The notes: generated by a model from the sequence alone, not told the origin. Counted from the stretch's first letter, positions 23,453 through 33,587 are shown. The stretch: DNA of 50,892 nt from CALKGK01 sp964649515 (GCA_964649515.1 CAZYPV010000014.1:1-50892), one strand, 5' to 3'. Numbers and translations are program-made.

Positions 23453-24643
23453 ATGCATTATTTGCTTTTTGACGATGCCCTTCGAACAGCCTTCCTACCC
23501 CTCGCATTCACCCGCCCTCTCTGTGATCTCCGCTTTGGAATAAGCACCATACGCGAAAAATGGATGCATGTATTGACTTCACCCGTAGGCGCTTTGAGCG
23601 AGGCATATCTTCAAGAGCCAACACCTTCCACCGATGGAACCATAACCTACATCAATGCTCGTTTTCTACCTAGTCAAGCACTGATTAAGGCCATTCATGC
23701 ACTGGATCATGAACAAGGCATCTGCAAGGGCAATCGGTTGATCGCATTTCGAAGCCAAGAGGCGCTCAAACGAGAACAATTGTTTTCCAAGCTGACCGCT
23801 CAAGGTCTAGAGGAATGGAAAGAAGACGTTTTGGAAATTCAAAGCCTCACTGATCTTTTCGAACTCAACCACCTCGCCATTGCACAGGACTTCTCTATAC
23901 TTACACAAGGTAAAAAAAGTGCACCACTCCCTCAACACTGCACATTGATTGGCGACCCCGATCAACTCTACATTCACCCCAAGGCGAAAGTGTATGCGAG
24001 CACCTTTAACGTGACGGATGGTCCGATTTACATCGATGAAAACAGCGAAGTCATGGAAGGATGTCATGTACGTGGTCCGTTTTCCCTCTCTCAAAATTCC
24101 ACCCTCAAAATGGGAGCGAAGATCTATGGAGCAACGAGCATTGGTCCGCATTGCAAAGTAGGTGGAGAAGTGGGCAACTCTATTTTATTGGGTTACAGCA
24201 ACAAAGGCCATGATGGGTACCTTGGCAACAGCATTATTGGTGAATGGTGCAATTTGGGGGCAGACACCAACACCTCCAACCTGAAAAACAACTACAGCAC
24301 AGTGAAAACGTGGTCTTACACCGAAGAGGCCTTCACCAATAGTGGTCTTACCTTTTGCGGCTTGATGATGGGCGACTACAGCAAGTGCGGCATCAACACC
24401 ATGTTCAACACAGGAACAACCGTTGGGGTGAATGCCAACATCTATGGAGGTCATTTCCCGCCCAAGTTCATTCCTTCATTCTCTTGGGGAGGGGCCGATG
24501 GTTTTGTGGAATATCAGCTGGAAGCCGCATTGGACACCGCAGAAAAAGTCTGTGCGCGAAGAAAGGTGGAATTTGACGAGAAAAAACGCTCGATTTTGGG
24601 ACACATTTTCAGCATCACTCAAAAATATCGAGCGAAATTTTAA
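23453..24643 (+). CDS. GlmU-like putative sugar nucleotidyltransferase with left-handed beta-helix
   Basis: The 396-residue protein matches the Bacteroidota GlmU-family proteins: an N-terminal part with only a vestigial nucleotidyltransferase pattern (MHYLLFDDALRTAFLPLAFTRPLCDLRFG) and a C-terminal hexapeptide-repeat left-handed beta-helix (LIGDPDQLYIHPKAKVYAS, GPIYIDENSEVMEGCHVRGPFSL, GEVGNSILLGYSNKGHDGYLGNSIIGEWCNLGADTN). Predicted role: a sugar-1-phosphate nucleotidyl- or acetyltransferase in cell envelope synthesis. The usual pyrophosphorylase GxGTRM loop is absent, so nucleotidyl transfer is uncertain. About 100 bases upstream of lon. Confidence 0.7.
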   Translation: MHYLLFDDALRTAFLPLAFTRPLCDLRFGISTIREKWMHVLTSPVGALSEAYLQEPTPSTDGTITYINARFLPSQALIKAIHALDHEQGICKGNRLIAFRSQEALKREQLFSKLTAQGLEEWKEDVLEIQSLTDLFELNHLAIAQDFSILTQGKKSAPLPQHCTLIGDPDQLYIHPKAKVYASTFNVTDGPIYIDENSEVMEGCHVRGPFSLSQNSTLKMGAKIYGATSIGPHCKVGGEVGNSILLGYSNKGHDGYLGNSIIGEWCNLGADTNTSNLKNNYSTVKTWSYTEEAFTNSGLTFCGLMMGDYSKCGINTMFNTGTTVGVNANIYGGHFPPKFIPSFSWGGADGFVEYQLEAALDTAEKVCARRKVEFDEKKRSILGHIFSITQKYRAKF

Positions 24644-24743
24644 AGTGAAGCGACAATATTTCCGTTTTCGGGCAATGGCACAATCATTGGCATAGGGGGT
24701 GCATGATCGTTTCAATGAAGGAACGTGACAAATTGACGTGAAT

Positions 24744-27182
24744 ATGTCGTTTGACGAGAAACTTTGGTTGGCCGCTGATGAAGCTGTTGACAATGACTAT
24801 ATCCCCCTCATCTCCTCTGAAGACGAGGAGGCCATGAACAAAGAAAAAGCGCCGGAGAACCTCCCCATTCTACCTCTCCGCAACACCGTACTCTTTCCTG
24901 GTGTGGTGATCCCCATTACCGTTGGTCGGGACAAATCCATTCGCCTCATCAACGAAGCGCAAAAAACCGATAAAATCATTGGTGTTGTAGCACAGATTGA
25001 CGGCGACATTGAAGAACCCCAAGCTGGCGACCTTAACCCTGTGGGTACCGTTGCGTCCATCATCAAAATGCTGAAGATGCCCGACGGAAACACCACGGTG
25101 ATCATTCAAGGAAAAAAACGTTTTGAGTGGACCGAAATCACCCAAACCGAACCTTTCATGCGGGCTCAAATTCTTGAATTTGACGAGGCCAAATCGGGTG
25201 CCACAAAAGAAGAGAATAGGGCACTTCAGGAGTCTTTGAAAGAATTGGCCCTGAAAATCATTAACCAGAGTCCGAACATCCCCAGTGAAGCCGGCTTTGC
25301 CATCAAAAACATCGACAGCCTGTCTTTTCTGGTGAACTTCATCTCCTCCAACATGAATGCCGAGGTGGAGGAAAAACAGCAACTACTGGAGCTGAAAGAC
25401 CTGAAAGAACGCGCAGAGAAAGTCTTGCAACTGCTCACCAAAGAACTCCAAATGCTCCGCTTGAAAAACGACATTCAGAGTAAGGTGAAAGTGGACATTG
25501 ACAAGCAACAACGCGAATTCTTCTTGCATCAACAAATGAAGCAAATCCAAGAAGAATTGGGCAGCAATCCCACACAGAGCGAAATCCTCAGCAAAAAGGA
25601 ACGCGCCAAAACAAAAAAATGGGGAGAGCACGTTCAGAAAACCTTCGACAAGGAAATCAAGAAGTTGGAGCGCATCAATGCACAAAGTGCCGAATACAGC
25701 GTTCAAGCCAACTACATCGATCTATTGCTCGACCTCCCGTGGGACGAATACAGTGAAGACAATTTTGATCTCAAACACGCACAGGAAGTCTTGGATCGTG
25801 ATCATTATGGCCTTGAGAAAGTCAAAGAACGCATCATTGAATACCTGGCAGTACTGAAGCTGAAGGGCAACATGAAAGCCCCCATCCTTTGTTTGTATGG
25901 ACCTCCAGGAGTTGGTAAAACATCCTTGGGGAAATCTGTGGCGGAAGCCTTGGGAAGAAAATACGTTCGGATGAGTTTGGGCGGATTGAGGGATGAAGCG
26001 GAAATTCGCGGACACCGAAAAACGTACATTGGCGCAATGCCTGGAAGAGTGATCCAAAACATTAAAAAAGCCGAAACATCGAATCCGCTTTTTGTATTGG
26101 ATGAAATTGACAAACTCGGCAGGGACCACCACGGCGACCCCTCTTCAGCCATGTTGGAAGTATTGGATCCTGAGCAGAACAGCAAGTTTTATGACAATTA
26201 CCTCGAATTGGACTATGATTTAAGCAACATCATGTTCATCGCCACCTGCAACTCCTTGCAAAGCATTCAACCCGCACTTCGCGACCGCATGGAAATCATT
26301 GAAGTGAGTGGGTACACCATTGAAGAAAAAGTAGAAATTGCCAAAAGGCACCTCGTTCCCAAGCACATTAAAGACACCGGTTTAAGCGAAGACCAAATCA
26401 GCATCCCCGATGAACTCATCGAAAAAGTAGTTGAAGCCTACACCAATGAATCGGGGGTTCGTGGATTGGACAAACGGATTTCGAAACTGGTTCGTTACCG
26501 CGCCAAGGAAATTGCTTTGGAAGAAAGCTACGAGACCAGCATGCACGTGGATCAACTCCAGAAAATTTTAGGTCCGTCAAGAGAAAAAGACAAATACCTT
26601 GGAAACGACACCGCCGGAGTAGTGACCGGTTTGGCTTGGACCCCCGTTGGAGGCGACATCTTGTTTATTGAAACCTCTTTGACCAAAGGAAAAGGCAAAC
26701 TCACCCTCACCGGTAATCTTGGTGACGTTATGAAGGAATCGGCCATTCTCGCACTGGAATATCTCAAAGCACACAGTGATCTACTCGGTTTAGAACAAGA
26801 AATCTTTGACAAGTGGAACGTTCACATCCACGTGCCTCAAGGCGCCATCCCGAAAGATGGTCCGAGCGCGGGAATCACCATGCTAAGCGCCTTGGCCTCC
26901 GCCTTCACCCAGAAAAAAGTGCGGAAATACCTCGCCATGACAGGAGAAATCACCCTTCGCGGAGAAGTGTTGCCCGTTGGGGGAATTAAGGAAAAAATCT
27001 TGGCCGCAAAACGAGCTGGAATTCGTGAAATCGTACTCTGCGAAAAGAATAAAATGGACATTGAAGAAATCAATCCACGCTATTTGAAAGGGCTGAAGTT
27101 TCATTATGTAAGTGAAATGAGCGAAGTCATTCAGCTCGCACTTCTGGATGAAAAAGTGAATTCCCCTTTGAGCATCGCATAG
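24744..27182 (+). CDS. lon: ATP-dependent protease Lon
   Basis: The 812-residue cytoplasmic protease degrades damaged and regulatory proteins. Order: N-terminal LON substrate-binding domain (LPILPLRNTVLFPGVVIPI), coiled linker, AAA+ module with Walker A GPPGVGKT (386-393) and Walker B FVLDEIDK, then the protease domain with catalytic Ser708 (PKDGPSAG) and Lys749 (GGIKEK), the normal dyad spacing. A Bacteroidota-type acidic extension (LWLAADEAVDNDYIPLISSEDEEAM) precedes the LON domain. The ATG at 24744 is preferred over GTG at 24738. Followed by porQ on the same strand. Confidence 0.97.
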   Translation: MSFDEKLWLAADEAVDNDYIPLISSEDEEAMNKEKAPENLPILPLRNTVLFPGVVIPITVGRDKSIRLINEAQKTDKIIGVVAQIDGDIEEPQAGDLNPVGTVASIIKMLKMPDGNTTVIIQGKKRFEWTEITQTEPFMRAQILEFDEAKSGATKEENRALQESLKELALKIINQSPNIPSEAGFAIKNIDSLSFLVNFISSNMNAEVEEKQQLLELKDLKERAEKVLQLLTKELQMLRLKNDIQSKVKVDIDKQQREFFLHQQMKQIQEELGSNPTQSEILSKKERAKTKKWGEHVQKTFDKEIKKLERINAQSAEYSVQANYIDLLLDLPWDEYSEDNFDLKHAQEVLDRDHYGLEKVKERIIEYLAVLKLKGNMKAPILCLYGPPGVGKTSLGKSVAEALGRKYVRMSLGGLRDEAEIRGHRKTYIGAMPGRVIQNIKKAETSNPLFVLDEIDKLGRDHHGDPSSAMLEVLDPEQNSKFYDNYLELDYDLSNIMFIATCNSLQSIQPALRDRMEIIEVSGYTIEEKVEIAKRHLVPKHIKDTGLSEDQISIPDELIEKVVEAYTNESGVRGLDKRISKLVRYRAKEIALEESYETSMHVDQLQKILGPSREKDKYLGNDTAGVVTGLAWTPVGGDILFIETSLTKGKGKLTLTGNLGDVMKESAILALEYLKAHSDLLGLEQEIFDKWNVHIHVPQGAIPKDGPSAGITMLSALASAFTQKKVRKYLAMTGEITLRGEVLPVGGIKEKILAAKRAGIREIVLCEKNKMDIEEINPRYLKGLKFHYVSEMSEVIQLALLDEKVNSPLSIA

Positions 27183-27305
27183 CTGTTTGGAAATCGAAAA
27201 AGCCCTGATAAGAGAGAAAGCGGATGTCGAGAATGTGGCGCTGCAAATTCGGCAAAGGACAATAAGACTTTGTACCTTGCGTTTGAAAATGGAATCCAGA
27301 CCCTA

Positions 27306-28343
27306 TTGAAAACAACGCTTTCCCTTTTACTCGTATTGATCGTTGGAGGAGCCATCGCTCAATCCATCGGAGGACAGAATGCTTACGCGTTTTTGGACAT
27401 ACCCACCTCCGCCAGAGCCAGTGCTTTGGGAGGATTTGCGAACGCCATTAATGATGGGGACATCCAGCTCAGCATGGCCAACCCAAGTCTTTTGGACTCC
27501 AGTCAGCACCTTCAACTCAACCTTTCCTACCTCAATTACTTTGAAGGCAGCAATATGGGAACTGCCTCCATGGCCTATCAAGCGGACAGTTCGAAACTCA
27601 TCTACATGGCTGGAATTCAATACCTGAGTTATGGGAGCATGACCCGCTATGATGCCGCTGGTGTGGAGTTGGGAACCTTCAATGCTGGAGATTACCTTTT
27701 TCAAGGAGGTGTTGGGATGCCCGTTGACAGTTCTTGGACCATTGGGGCTAATGTGAAAGCCATTTACAGCACCTTGGCACAGTATTCCTCTTTTGCCCTA
27801 GCCTTGGATGCAAGCGCTCTATACGTCAACCCGAAACGAAAATTCTCTGCCAATTTGATGGTTCGAAATCTCGGAACACAAATCAACTCCTTTACCGACG
27901 TTAAGGACACCCTGCCTTTGGACATTCAAGTCTCTTTTGTAAAGCAGTTGAAGCACGCTCCATTTCGTTTCATGCTCACCTTTGACCAGTTGCAGCAATG
28001 GGATTTGACCTATGATGACCCGAATGCTCAAGAAGTTACCGACCCCATCAGTGGAGAAACGACTGGTGGAGCGAGTTTTGAATTTGGGGATCAGCTCATG
28101 CGGCATGTTACCCTTGGGGCAGAGTTGTTGCTTTCTGATCAATTTCATGTGAGGTTTGGTTATAATTATCGCAGGCGTCAAGAATTAAAAGTGGGATCTA
28201 AACCCGGTACCGCCGGTTTCTCCTTTGGAGCGGGAATTCAAATCAAACGCTTCCACATCTCCTATGGAAGGAGCACCTTTCATTTGGCCGGAGCATCTAA
28301 TCAGTTCTCCGTGAGTACCAATTTGCAATCTTGGAAAAGGTAA
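27306..28343 (+). CDS. porQ: Type IX secretion system protein PorQ
   Basis: PorQ is an outer-membrane beta-barrel that works with PorU/PorV-type proteins in attaching T9SS cargo at the cell surface. The protein has a signal peptide (LKTTLSLLLVLIVGGAIAQ) and the family opening GGQNAYAFLDIPTSARASALGGFANAINDGDIQLSMANPSLLD, with a porin-like closing segment (FSFGAGIQIKRFHISYGRSTFHLAG). The porQ-cmk order is common in Bacteroidota and supports the call. No ATG fits; TTG at 27306 starts the signal peptide, while an in-frame TTG at 27270 would add 12 residues, so the start is uncertain. It serves the T9SS cargo encoded elsewhere in this window. Confidence 0.9.
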   Translation: MKTTLSLLLVLIVGGAIAQSIGGQNAYAFLDIPTSARASALGGFANAINDGDIQLSMANPSLLDSSQHLQLNLSYLNYFEGSNMGTASMAYQADSSKLIYMAGIQYLSYGSMTRYDAAGVELGTFNAGDYLFQGGVGMPVDSSWTIGANVKAIYSTLAQYSSFALALDASALYVNPKRKFSANLMVRNLGTQINSFTDVKDTLPLDIQVSFVKQLKHAPFRFMLTFDQLQQWDLTYDDPNAQEVTDPISGETTGGASFEFGDQLMRHVTLGAELLLSDQFHVRFGYNYRRRQELKVGSKPGTAGFSFGAGIQIKRFHISYGRSTFHLAGASNQFSVSTNLQSWKR

Positions 28344-28388
28344 TTTTACTTCGAGTTTGAGTAAAAACACTTCTCCTTCCTCTCTTTT

Positions 28389-28418
28389 TTGACCTCATTG
28401 TGAATTGCGGTATATTCG
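28389..28418 (+). promoter_or_regulatory. Bacteroidota-type promoter TTG-N19-TATATTCG for cmk
   Basis: TTG at 28389-28391 is followed after exactly 19 bases by TATATTCG at 28411-28418, one mismatch from TAnnTTTG. It lies 18 bases upstream of the cmk start, so cmk has its own promoter in addition to any read-through from porQ. Confidence 0.55.
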
Positions 28419-28436
28419 CATCAAACCGAAACTGTT

Positions 28437-29159
28437 TTGAAGAAAAAAATCAACGTAGCCATTGATGGGCATTCATCTTGTGGAAAAAGTACCCTTGCTA
28501 AAGCCTTGGCCAAAGAACTCAATTACGTTTATGTTGACACCGGAGCCATGTACCGAGCAATGGCCCTGTATGCACTTCAAAACAAATTGATTGATGCCGA
28601 TGGGGTGAAAGTAGAACGCCTGTTGGAGTATTTGGACAAAGTTTACATCACCTTCAAGTACAACCCCAAGACCTTAAACGTTGAAACCTATCTCAATGGA
28701 AGCAACGTGGAGAAAGAAATACGCTCCATGCAAGTGTCGAAATACGTTAGTCCGATTAGCGCCATTCGCGAAGTGCGTTTGAAGCTGGTTCGATTGCAGC
28801 AGCGCATGGCTGAAAATCGAGGTGTGATCATGGACGGTAGGGACATTGGAAGTGTGGTTTTGCCTGATGCTGAATTGAAGTTCTTCATGACAGCTGAGGC
28901 ACATATCCGTGCTGAGCGACGGTTTAAGGAGTTGAAAGACAAAGGAATTGACATCTCATTTCAAGAAGTATTGGAAAACGTGAATACGCGAGACCGCATT
29001 GATTCGAATCGGGAGCACGACCCATTGAAGCAAGCGGAAGGAGCGATCGTGATTGACAATTCGAACCTAACTTTGGAGGAGCAGTTTCAGTTTATGTTGG
29101 GTCATGTGAAGCGGGTGTTATTGGAGAAGGATGTGGCAGCTGATGGTGTAAAAAATTAA
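28437..29159 (+). CDS. cmk: (d)CMP kinase
   Basis: The enzyme phosphorylates CMP and dCMP with ATP in pyrimidine nucleotide synthesis. It has the P-loop GHSSCGKST, the CMP-binding DTGAMYRAMALYAL, MDGRDIGSVVLPDAELKFFMTA, and RDRIDSNREHDPLKQAEGAIVIDNSNLTLEEQ, all typical. The 240-residue length is slightly above the E. coli enzyme. The start appears to be TTG at 28437 since there is no ATG in frame before the P-loop, which is conserved at residues 10-19. Its own promoter precedes it, and an A-T hairpin overlaps and follows the stop. Confidence 0.93.
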   Translation: MKKKINVAIDGHSSCGKSTLAKALAKELNYVYVDTGAMYRAMALYALQNKLIDADGVKVERLLEYLDKVYITFKYNPKTLNVETYLNGSNVEKEIRSMQVSKYVSPISAIREVRLKLVRLQQRMAENRGVIMDGRDIGSVVLPDAELKFFMTAEAHIRAERRFKELKDKGIDISFQEVLENVNTRDRIDSNREHDPLKQAEGAIVIDNSNLTLEEQFQFMLGHVKRVLLEKDVAADGVKN

Positions 29160-29459
29160 AAAAATTCGATTTTTTTTCGGGAGAAACCTAGCCCTCGCGG
29201 GCCCCACCCCACCCCCACCACCTCCGGCCGGAGTAAAGGTCGGGGCTAATTTCCTCGCCTCCAAAGAATTTCACTCCAACTTCATCAACGCCCTACTATC
29301 TTTTGTGGATGAACTCGTCTTCCCCTCAATCGCCCACAATAAAGCACTCCCTTCCCCCCCATTCCATCGACTTATCCTTGTTGAAAAGTACCCCATCACC
29401 ACACCAGAGTCATCAATAACTCGTTCTACTTTTATAGCTTAGAAGGAAGGACCATCAAC
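29160..29459. other. Gap with a GC-rich structured element
   Basis: No gene is visible. Just after cmk an A/T hairpin (about 29158-29176, loop TCG) ends in a T-run and may act as a weak terminator. Next comes a GC-rich block: GCCC-TCGC-GGGC (29191-29202), a C-rich tract, and the perfect palindrome CTCCGGCCGGAG (29222-29233), all enclosed by TAGCCC (29189-29194) and GGGCTA (29243-29248). The rest up to 29459 shows nothing beyond a TACTTTTA word at 29427-29434, a one-mismatch promoter candidate for the next gene. Confidence 0.5.
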
Positions 29460-32441
29460 ATGAACAAAAGCACCCTCATATCGGCATTGTGTATTCTCTT
29501 ATCCTGGACAGTTTCAGCCCAGGATTATCGCTGTTTACCTCCACCTTTCCTCATCAATTCCAGCCACAACACCGATAGCCTGCTCTCCTCCATGTCCTTG
29601 GATGAAAAAATCGGACAACTATTCATGGTCGCGGCGTATTCCAATCGAGGAGAACAGCACGAAGAAGAAATCATTGGCTTGATCAAGAATCATCATATTG
29701 GTGGACTCATTTTCATGCAGGGCGGCCCTGTGCGTCAAGCCCGTCTTACCAACAAGTACCAATCTCTCAGTAAAACCCCTTTGCTGATTGCTATGGACGC
29801 TGAGTGGGGACTCTCTATGCGCTTGGACAGTACCATTCGCTACCACCGGGAGATGTCTTTAGGGGCAAGTAGAGATGAAAATTTGGTGTACGAATACGGA
29901 GAAGAAATGGCGCGTCAGTTGAAAAGAATGGGCGTGCACGTGAGCTTTTCACCCGTGGTGGATGTAAACAACAATGCAAAAAACCCCGTCATTGGTTCAC
30001 GATCCTTTGGGGAGAATAGACAGCTTGTTGCCCGACTGGGAGCCGCCTACATGCGCGGTTTGCAAAACCAACACATCCTCGCCAATGCGAAACACTTTCC
30101 CGGTCATGGAGATACCGATGTAGACAGTCACAAAGGGCTTCCCATCATTCCCCATCCGCGCAGCCGCATCGACAGCATTGAGTTATATCCCTTCCGACAA
30201 CTGATAGCCCAAGGATTGGGAAGCATGATGATTGCCCACCTCAAAGTCCCTTCTCTCGACAGCAATACGACCACGCTTTCGCATGAAGTAGTGACCCGTT
30301 TGCTTCGCGAAGAATTGGCCTTTGACGGACTCATATTCACCGACGCCCTGAACATGAATGGGGTGGCCTCTTTTTATGAGCCTGGAGAAGTGGACCTGAA
30401 AGCGCTTTTGGCCGGAAACGACATCCTCCTCTTTCCTGGCGATGTGCCGAAAGCCGGTGAGCTCATCAAAGAAGCCATTAAAAAAGGTGATTTGACGGAA
30501 GCCGAACTGGACCAACACGTAGCGCGCATCTTGAAAGCCAAGTCGTGGACCGGTGCTTTGGATTTTGAAGAAGTGGAAACGGATGGACTCTATGAAGATC
30601 TCAACAACGATTTAGCTCAAGGAGTGCATCAAAAAGTGATTGAGCAGTCCATGACCGTTTTGAAGAACAAAGACCTCATCCCCATTGACCAACTCGAGGG
30701 GAGAAAAATAGCTGTATTGAACGTTTGCGATGATCAAGAAAAAGCCCTCGCTTTCGAGTCTTCTGCCAAAATGCATGCTCAAATGGACTTCTTCACCGTT
30801 GTTCGCAAAGCTGATTTTGAAACCACAAAAAACCTCAGTGCTCGCTTGGGGAAATATGATCTAGTGATCATCAACTTCATGAACACCAGCAACAGCGCTT
30901 ATCGAAACTATGGAGTGAGTGAGCAGGCCATGCGTCTTGCCAATGAAATCAATGAACAAACAAAAGTTATCCTCAACATCTTCGCCAATCCCTACGTGCT
31001 GAAGCATCTTGAAGGCGTCGAGAACATGGATGCCTTGGTGATTGGCTATCACGACGATGAAACCACCATCAAAACCTGCGCTCAAATGCTTTTTGGAGCA
31101 GCGGGAGCCAATGGACGACTCCCCGTTAGCGTGAACAAGCATTTCCAGTATGGCGCTGGAAATGCACCAAAACGCCTCACCCGGCTCAGAACCGTTCACC
31201 CAGAAATGGTAGGTTGGAAGACCGAAGACCTCGACAGAATCGACAGCATTGCGCAAGCCGGAATTGAAGCACAAGCCTATCCCGGTTGCCGTGTGCTTGT
31301 GATCAAGGATAGGAACATTTTATGGGACAAAAGCTACGGCTATTTAACCTATGAGAACAAAGAAGAAGTAACCTCGGAGACCGTGTATGACCTTGCCTCC
31401 ATCACCAAAATCGTTGCTTCCACAGCAGCAATGATGCGCCTTCAAGACGAAGGTAAAGTGGACGTGGACTATTGGCTTTGCGATTATTTGGACCTTCCCG
31501 ACACCACGGAGCACTTTCACATTAAAATCAAAGACATGCTTGCTCATGTGGCAGGGTTGAAGTCGTGGATTCCCTTTTACATGGAAACGCTTGAAAAAGG
31601 AAGGCTTAAGCCAGAGTTGTATCGAAAAAAGGCCGAGGAAGGATTTCAAACCCAAGTTGCCGAAAACCTGTACATCCAAGACGCTTATGCTCAAAACATG
31701 TATGAGGAAATTCTGGCCAGCGGCTTGAGAGATCGAGAAGGATATAAGTATAGCGACTTGGGATACTATTACATCAAATCCATTGTAGAAAAAGTGAGCG
31801 GATGTTCTTTGGATCATTACGTAGACAGTGTTTTTTACGCTCCGATGGGATTGGGCAGTATGGGATATCACCCCTTGAAACGGATGGATCAGTCCATCAT
31901 CGCTCCTACTGAATTTGATATGCTCTTTCGCGGACAATTAATTCAGGGGCATGTGCACGACCCCGGAGCAGCCATGATGGGCGGAGTTGGTGGTCATGCA
32001 GGAGTTTTCTCCACGGCCTTTGATCTCGCAGCCATGATGCAAATGTTCATGGATGGCGGAATGTATGGTGGTCAGCGATACCTCAGCGAAAGTGTCCTCA
32101 AACTTTTCACCACATGCCACTACTGCGATGACGACGTGCGCAGGGGAATCGGGTTTGATAAACCGGCATTGGAAAAAGGAACAGGACCTACTTGTCCGGA
32201 AGCCAGTGAACTTAGCTTTGGTCATACCGGTTTTACAGGGACAATGGCTTGGGCAGACCCAAAAGAAGGTTTGGTTTATGTATTTTTGTCCAACAGGGTT
32301 TATCCCAACGCAGAAAACCGAAAGTTGTTGAATATGAATATTCGCACCGACATTCAGGCGGTGATCTACGAAGCTTTGAAAAAAGCCAAAGTGCGAAAAC
32401 AAGAACAAAATCTCTTTCCCGACTGGAAAGCTGAAGGATAA
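29460..32441 (+). CDS. Glycoside hydrolase family 3 (NagZ-like) fused to a beta-lactamase-type serine hydrolase
   Basis: The 993-residue secreted protein has a signal peptide (MNKSTLISALCILLSWTVSAQ), then a GH3 domain with KHFPGHGDTDVDSHKGLP (from K211), including the His-Asp pair of beta-N-acetylglucosaminidases, and the nucleophile D295 in TDALNM. The C-terminal half is a serine beta-lactamase/transpeptidase-like domain with S647xxK650 (SITK), YSD in place of YxN, and HTGFTG. It probably trims peptidoglycan-derived GlcNAc and cleaves an amide or ester in the periplasm. This fused architecture is common in Bacteroidota. It ends immediately before bshA. Confidence 0.9.
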   Translation: MNKSTLISALCILLSWTVSAQDYRCLPPPFLINSSHNTDSLLSSMSLDEKIGQLFMVAAYSNRGEQHEEEIIGLIKNHHIGGLIFMQGGPVRQARLTNKYQSLSKTPLLIAMDAEWGLSMRLDSTIRYHREMSLGASRDENLVYEYGEEMARQLKRMGVHVSFSPVVDVNNNAKNPVIGSRSFGENRQLVARLGAAYMRGLQNQHILANAKHFPGHGDTDVDSHKGLPIIPHPRSRIDSIELYPFRQLIAQGLGSMMIAHLKVPSLDSNTTTLSHEVVTRLLREELAFDGLIFTDALNMNGVASFYEPGEVDLKALLAGNDILLFPGDVPKAGELIKEAIKKGDLTEAELDQHVARILKAKSWTGALDFEEVETDGLYEDLNNDLAQGVHQKVIEQSMTVLKNKDLIPIDQLEGRKIAVLNVCDDQEKALAFESSAKMHAQMDFFTVVRKADFETTKNLSARLGKYDLVIINFMNTSNSAYRNYGVSEQAMRLANEINEQTKVILNIFANPYVLKHLEGVENMDALVIGYHDDETTIKTCAQMLFGAAGANGRLPVSVNKHFQYGAGNAPKRLTRLRTVHPEMVGWKTEDLDRIDSIAQAGIEAQAYPGCRVLVIKDRNILWDKSYGYLTYENKEEVTSETVYDLASITKIVASTAAMMRLQDEGKVDVDYWLCDYLDLPDTTEHFHIKIKDMLAHVAGLKSWIPFYMETLEKGRLKPELYRKKAEEGFQTQVAENLYIQDAYAQNMYEEILASGLRDREGYKYSDLGYYYIKSIVEKVSGCSLDHYVDSVFYAPMGLGSMGYHPLKRMDQSIIAPTEFDMLFRGQLIQGHVHDPGAAMMGGVGGHAGVFSTAFDLAAMMQMFMDGGMYGGQRYLSESVLKLFTTCHYCDDDVRRGIGFDKPALEKGTGPTCPEASELSFGHTGFTGTMAWADPKEGLVYVFLSNRVYPNAENRKLLNMNIRTDIQAVIYEALKKAKVRKQEQNLFPDWKAEG

Positions 32442-33587
32442 ATGAAACGAATGAAGATCGGAAGTGTATGTTACCCAACTTTTGGAGGTTCAGGCGTAGT
32501 AGCAACAGAACTCGGAAAAGCACTGGCTCAAAAGGGACATGAAATTCACTTCATTACCTACAATCAACCGGTGAGATTGGGGAGTTTCAGGAAGAACATC
32601 TATTACCATGAAGTGAACGTCTCCGACTATCCTTTATTCGACTACCCACCCTACGAGCTCGTTCTTGCCAGTAAAATGGTGGACGTAGCGCGATATGAAA
32701 AGCTGGACCTCCTTCATGTTCACTACGCCATACCGCACGCTTCAGCCGCTTATACCGCCAAAAAAATTCTCGAAGCCGAAGGGATTGACCTCCCAGTCGT
32801 GACCACGTTGCACGGAACCGACATTAGTCTGTTGGGCAAAGACCCCTCATTTGAGCCCGTAATTACCTTCGCCATCAACCAAAGCGACGCTGTAACCGCT
32901 GTTTCGAGCAGCTTGAAGAACGATACCTACAAACTGTTTGGTGTAAACAAAGACATCTCTGTAGTTCCCAACTTTGTTTGTATGGACTCCTTCAACTTTG
33001 AAGCAAACACCGATTTGAGAGAGGCCCATGCGCCCAACGGAGAAAAAATCCTATCGCACATTTCCAACTTCAGAGCGGTGAAAAGGGTGGATGATATTGT
33101 TCGAGTATTTGCTCAGGTGAGAAAGGTCATACCCTCTAAACTGGTGTTGGTAGGTGATGGTCCGGAACGAAACCGAATTGAAATGCTTTGCAGGGAATTG
33201 AAAACCTGCGAAGACGTAATTTTTCTGGGGAAATTGAAGAACCCCACTGAAGTGCTCGCCATTTCAGACCTCTTCCTCCTCCCTTCTGAAAGTGAAAGCT
33301 TTGGACTTGCCGCACTCGAAGCCATGGCTGCCGGTATTCCCGTTATTTCCACCAATACAGGAGGAATTCCCGAAGTGAACCGACACGGCGTTTCTGGGAT
33401 GATGTCTGACGTTGGGGACGTGGATGACATGGCCAAAAATGCCATTTACGTGCTGAGCGACGAAAAACGACTCCGAAAGTTTTCTCAAAAAGCAAAAGAA
33501 CGCGCTTACGATTTTGACATCAGTAAAGTATTGCCTCAGTACGAAGTGATTTACGAAGAAGTGACGAAGAAAAATTTAGTACCATGA
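32442..33587 (+). CDS. bshA: N-acetyl-alpha-D-glucosaminyl L-malate synthase BshA
   Basis: BshA joins UDP-GlcNAc to L-malate, the first step in making bacillithiol, the main low-molecular-weight thiol of these bacteria. It has the GT4 fold with the family start KIGSVCYPTFGGSGVVATELGKALAQKGHEIHFIT, then HVHYAIPHASAA, VTTLHGTDISLLG, and the donor site SESESFGLAALEAMAAGIPVISTNTGGIPEV. The 381-residue length is normal. Its ATG follows the GH3 stop with no gap, and the next gene overlaps by 4 bases, so the three form one operon. bshB and bshC are not in the window. Confidence 0.95.
   Translation: MKRMKIGSVCYPTFGGSGVVATELGKALAQKGHEIHFITYNQPVRLGSFRKNIYYHEVNVSDYPLFDYPPYELVLASKMVDVARYEKLDLLHVHYAIPHASAAYTAKKILEAEGIDLPVVTTLHGTDISLLGKDPSFEPVITFAINQSDAVTAVSSSLKNDTYKLFGVNKDISVVPNFVCMDSFNFEANTDLREAHAPNGEKILSHISNFRAVKRVDDIVRVFAQVRKVIPSKLVLVGDGPERNRIEMLCRELKTCEDVIFLGKLKNPTEVLAISDLFLLPSESESFGLAALEAMAAGIPVISTNTGGIPEVNRHGVSGMMSDVGDVDDMAKNAIYVLSDEKRLRKFSQKAKERAYDFDISKVLPQYEVIYEEVTKKNLVP

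Noticed and set aside
24686..24698. Further copy of the gggtgcat word upstream of lon
   Set aside because: Only eight bases match the repeat seen at 67 and 1909, which is expected by chance in 50 kb.
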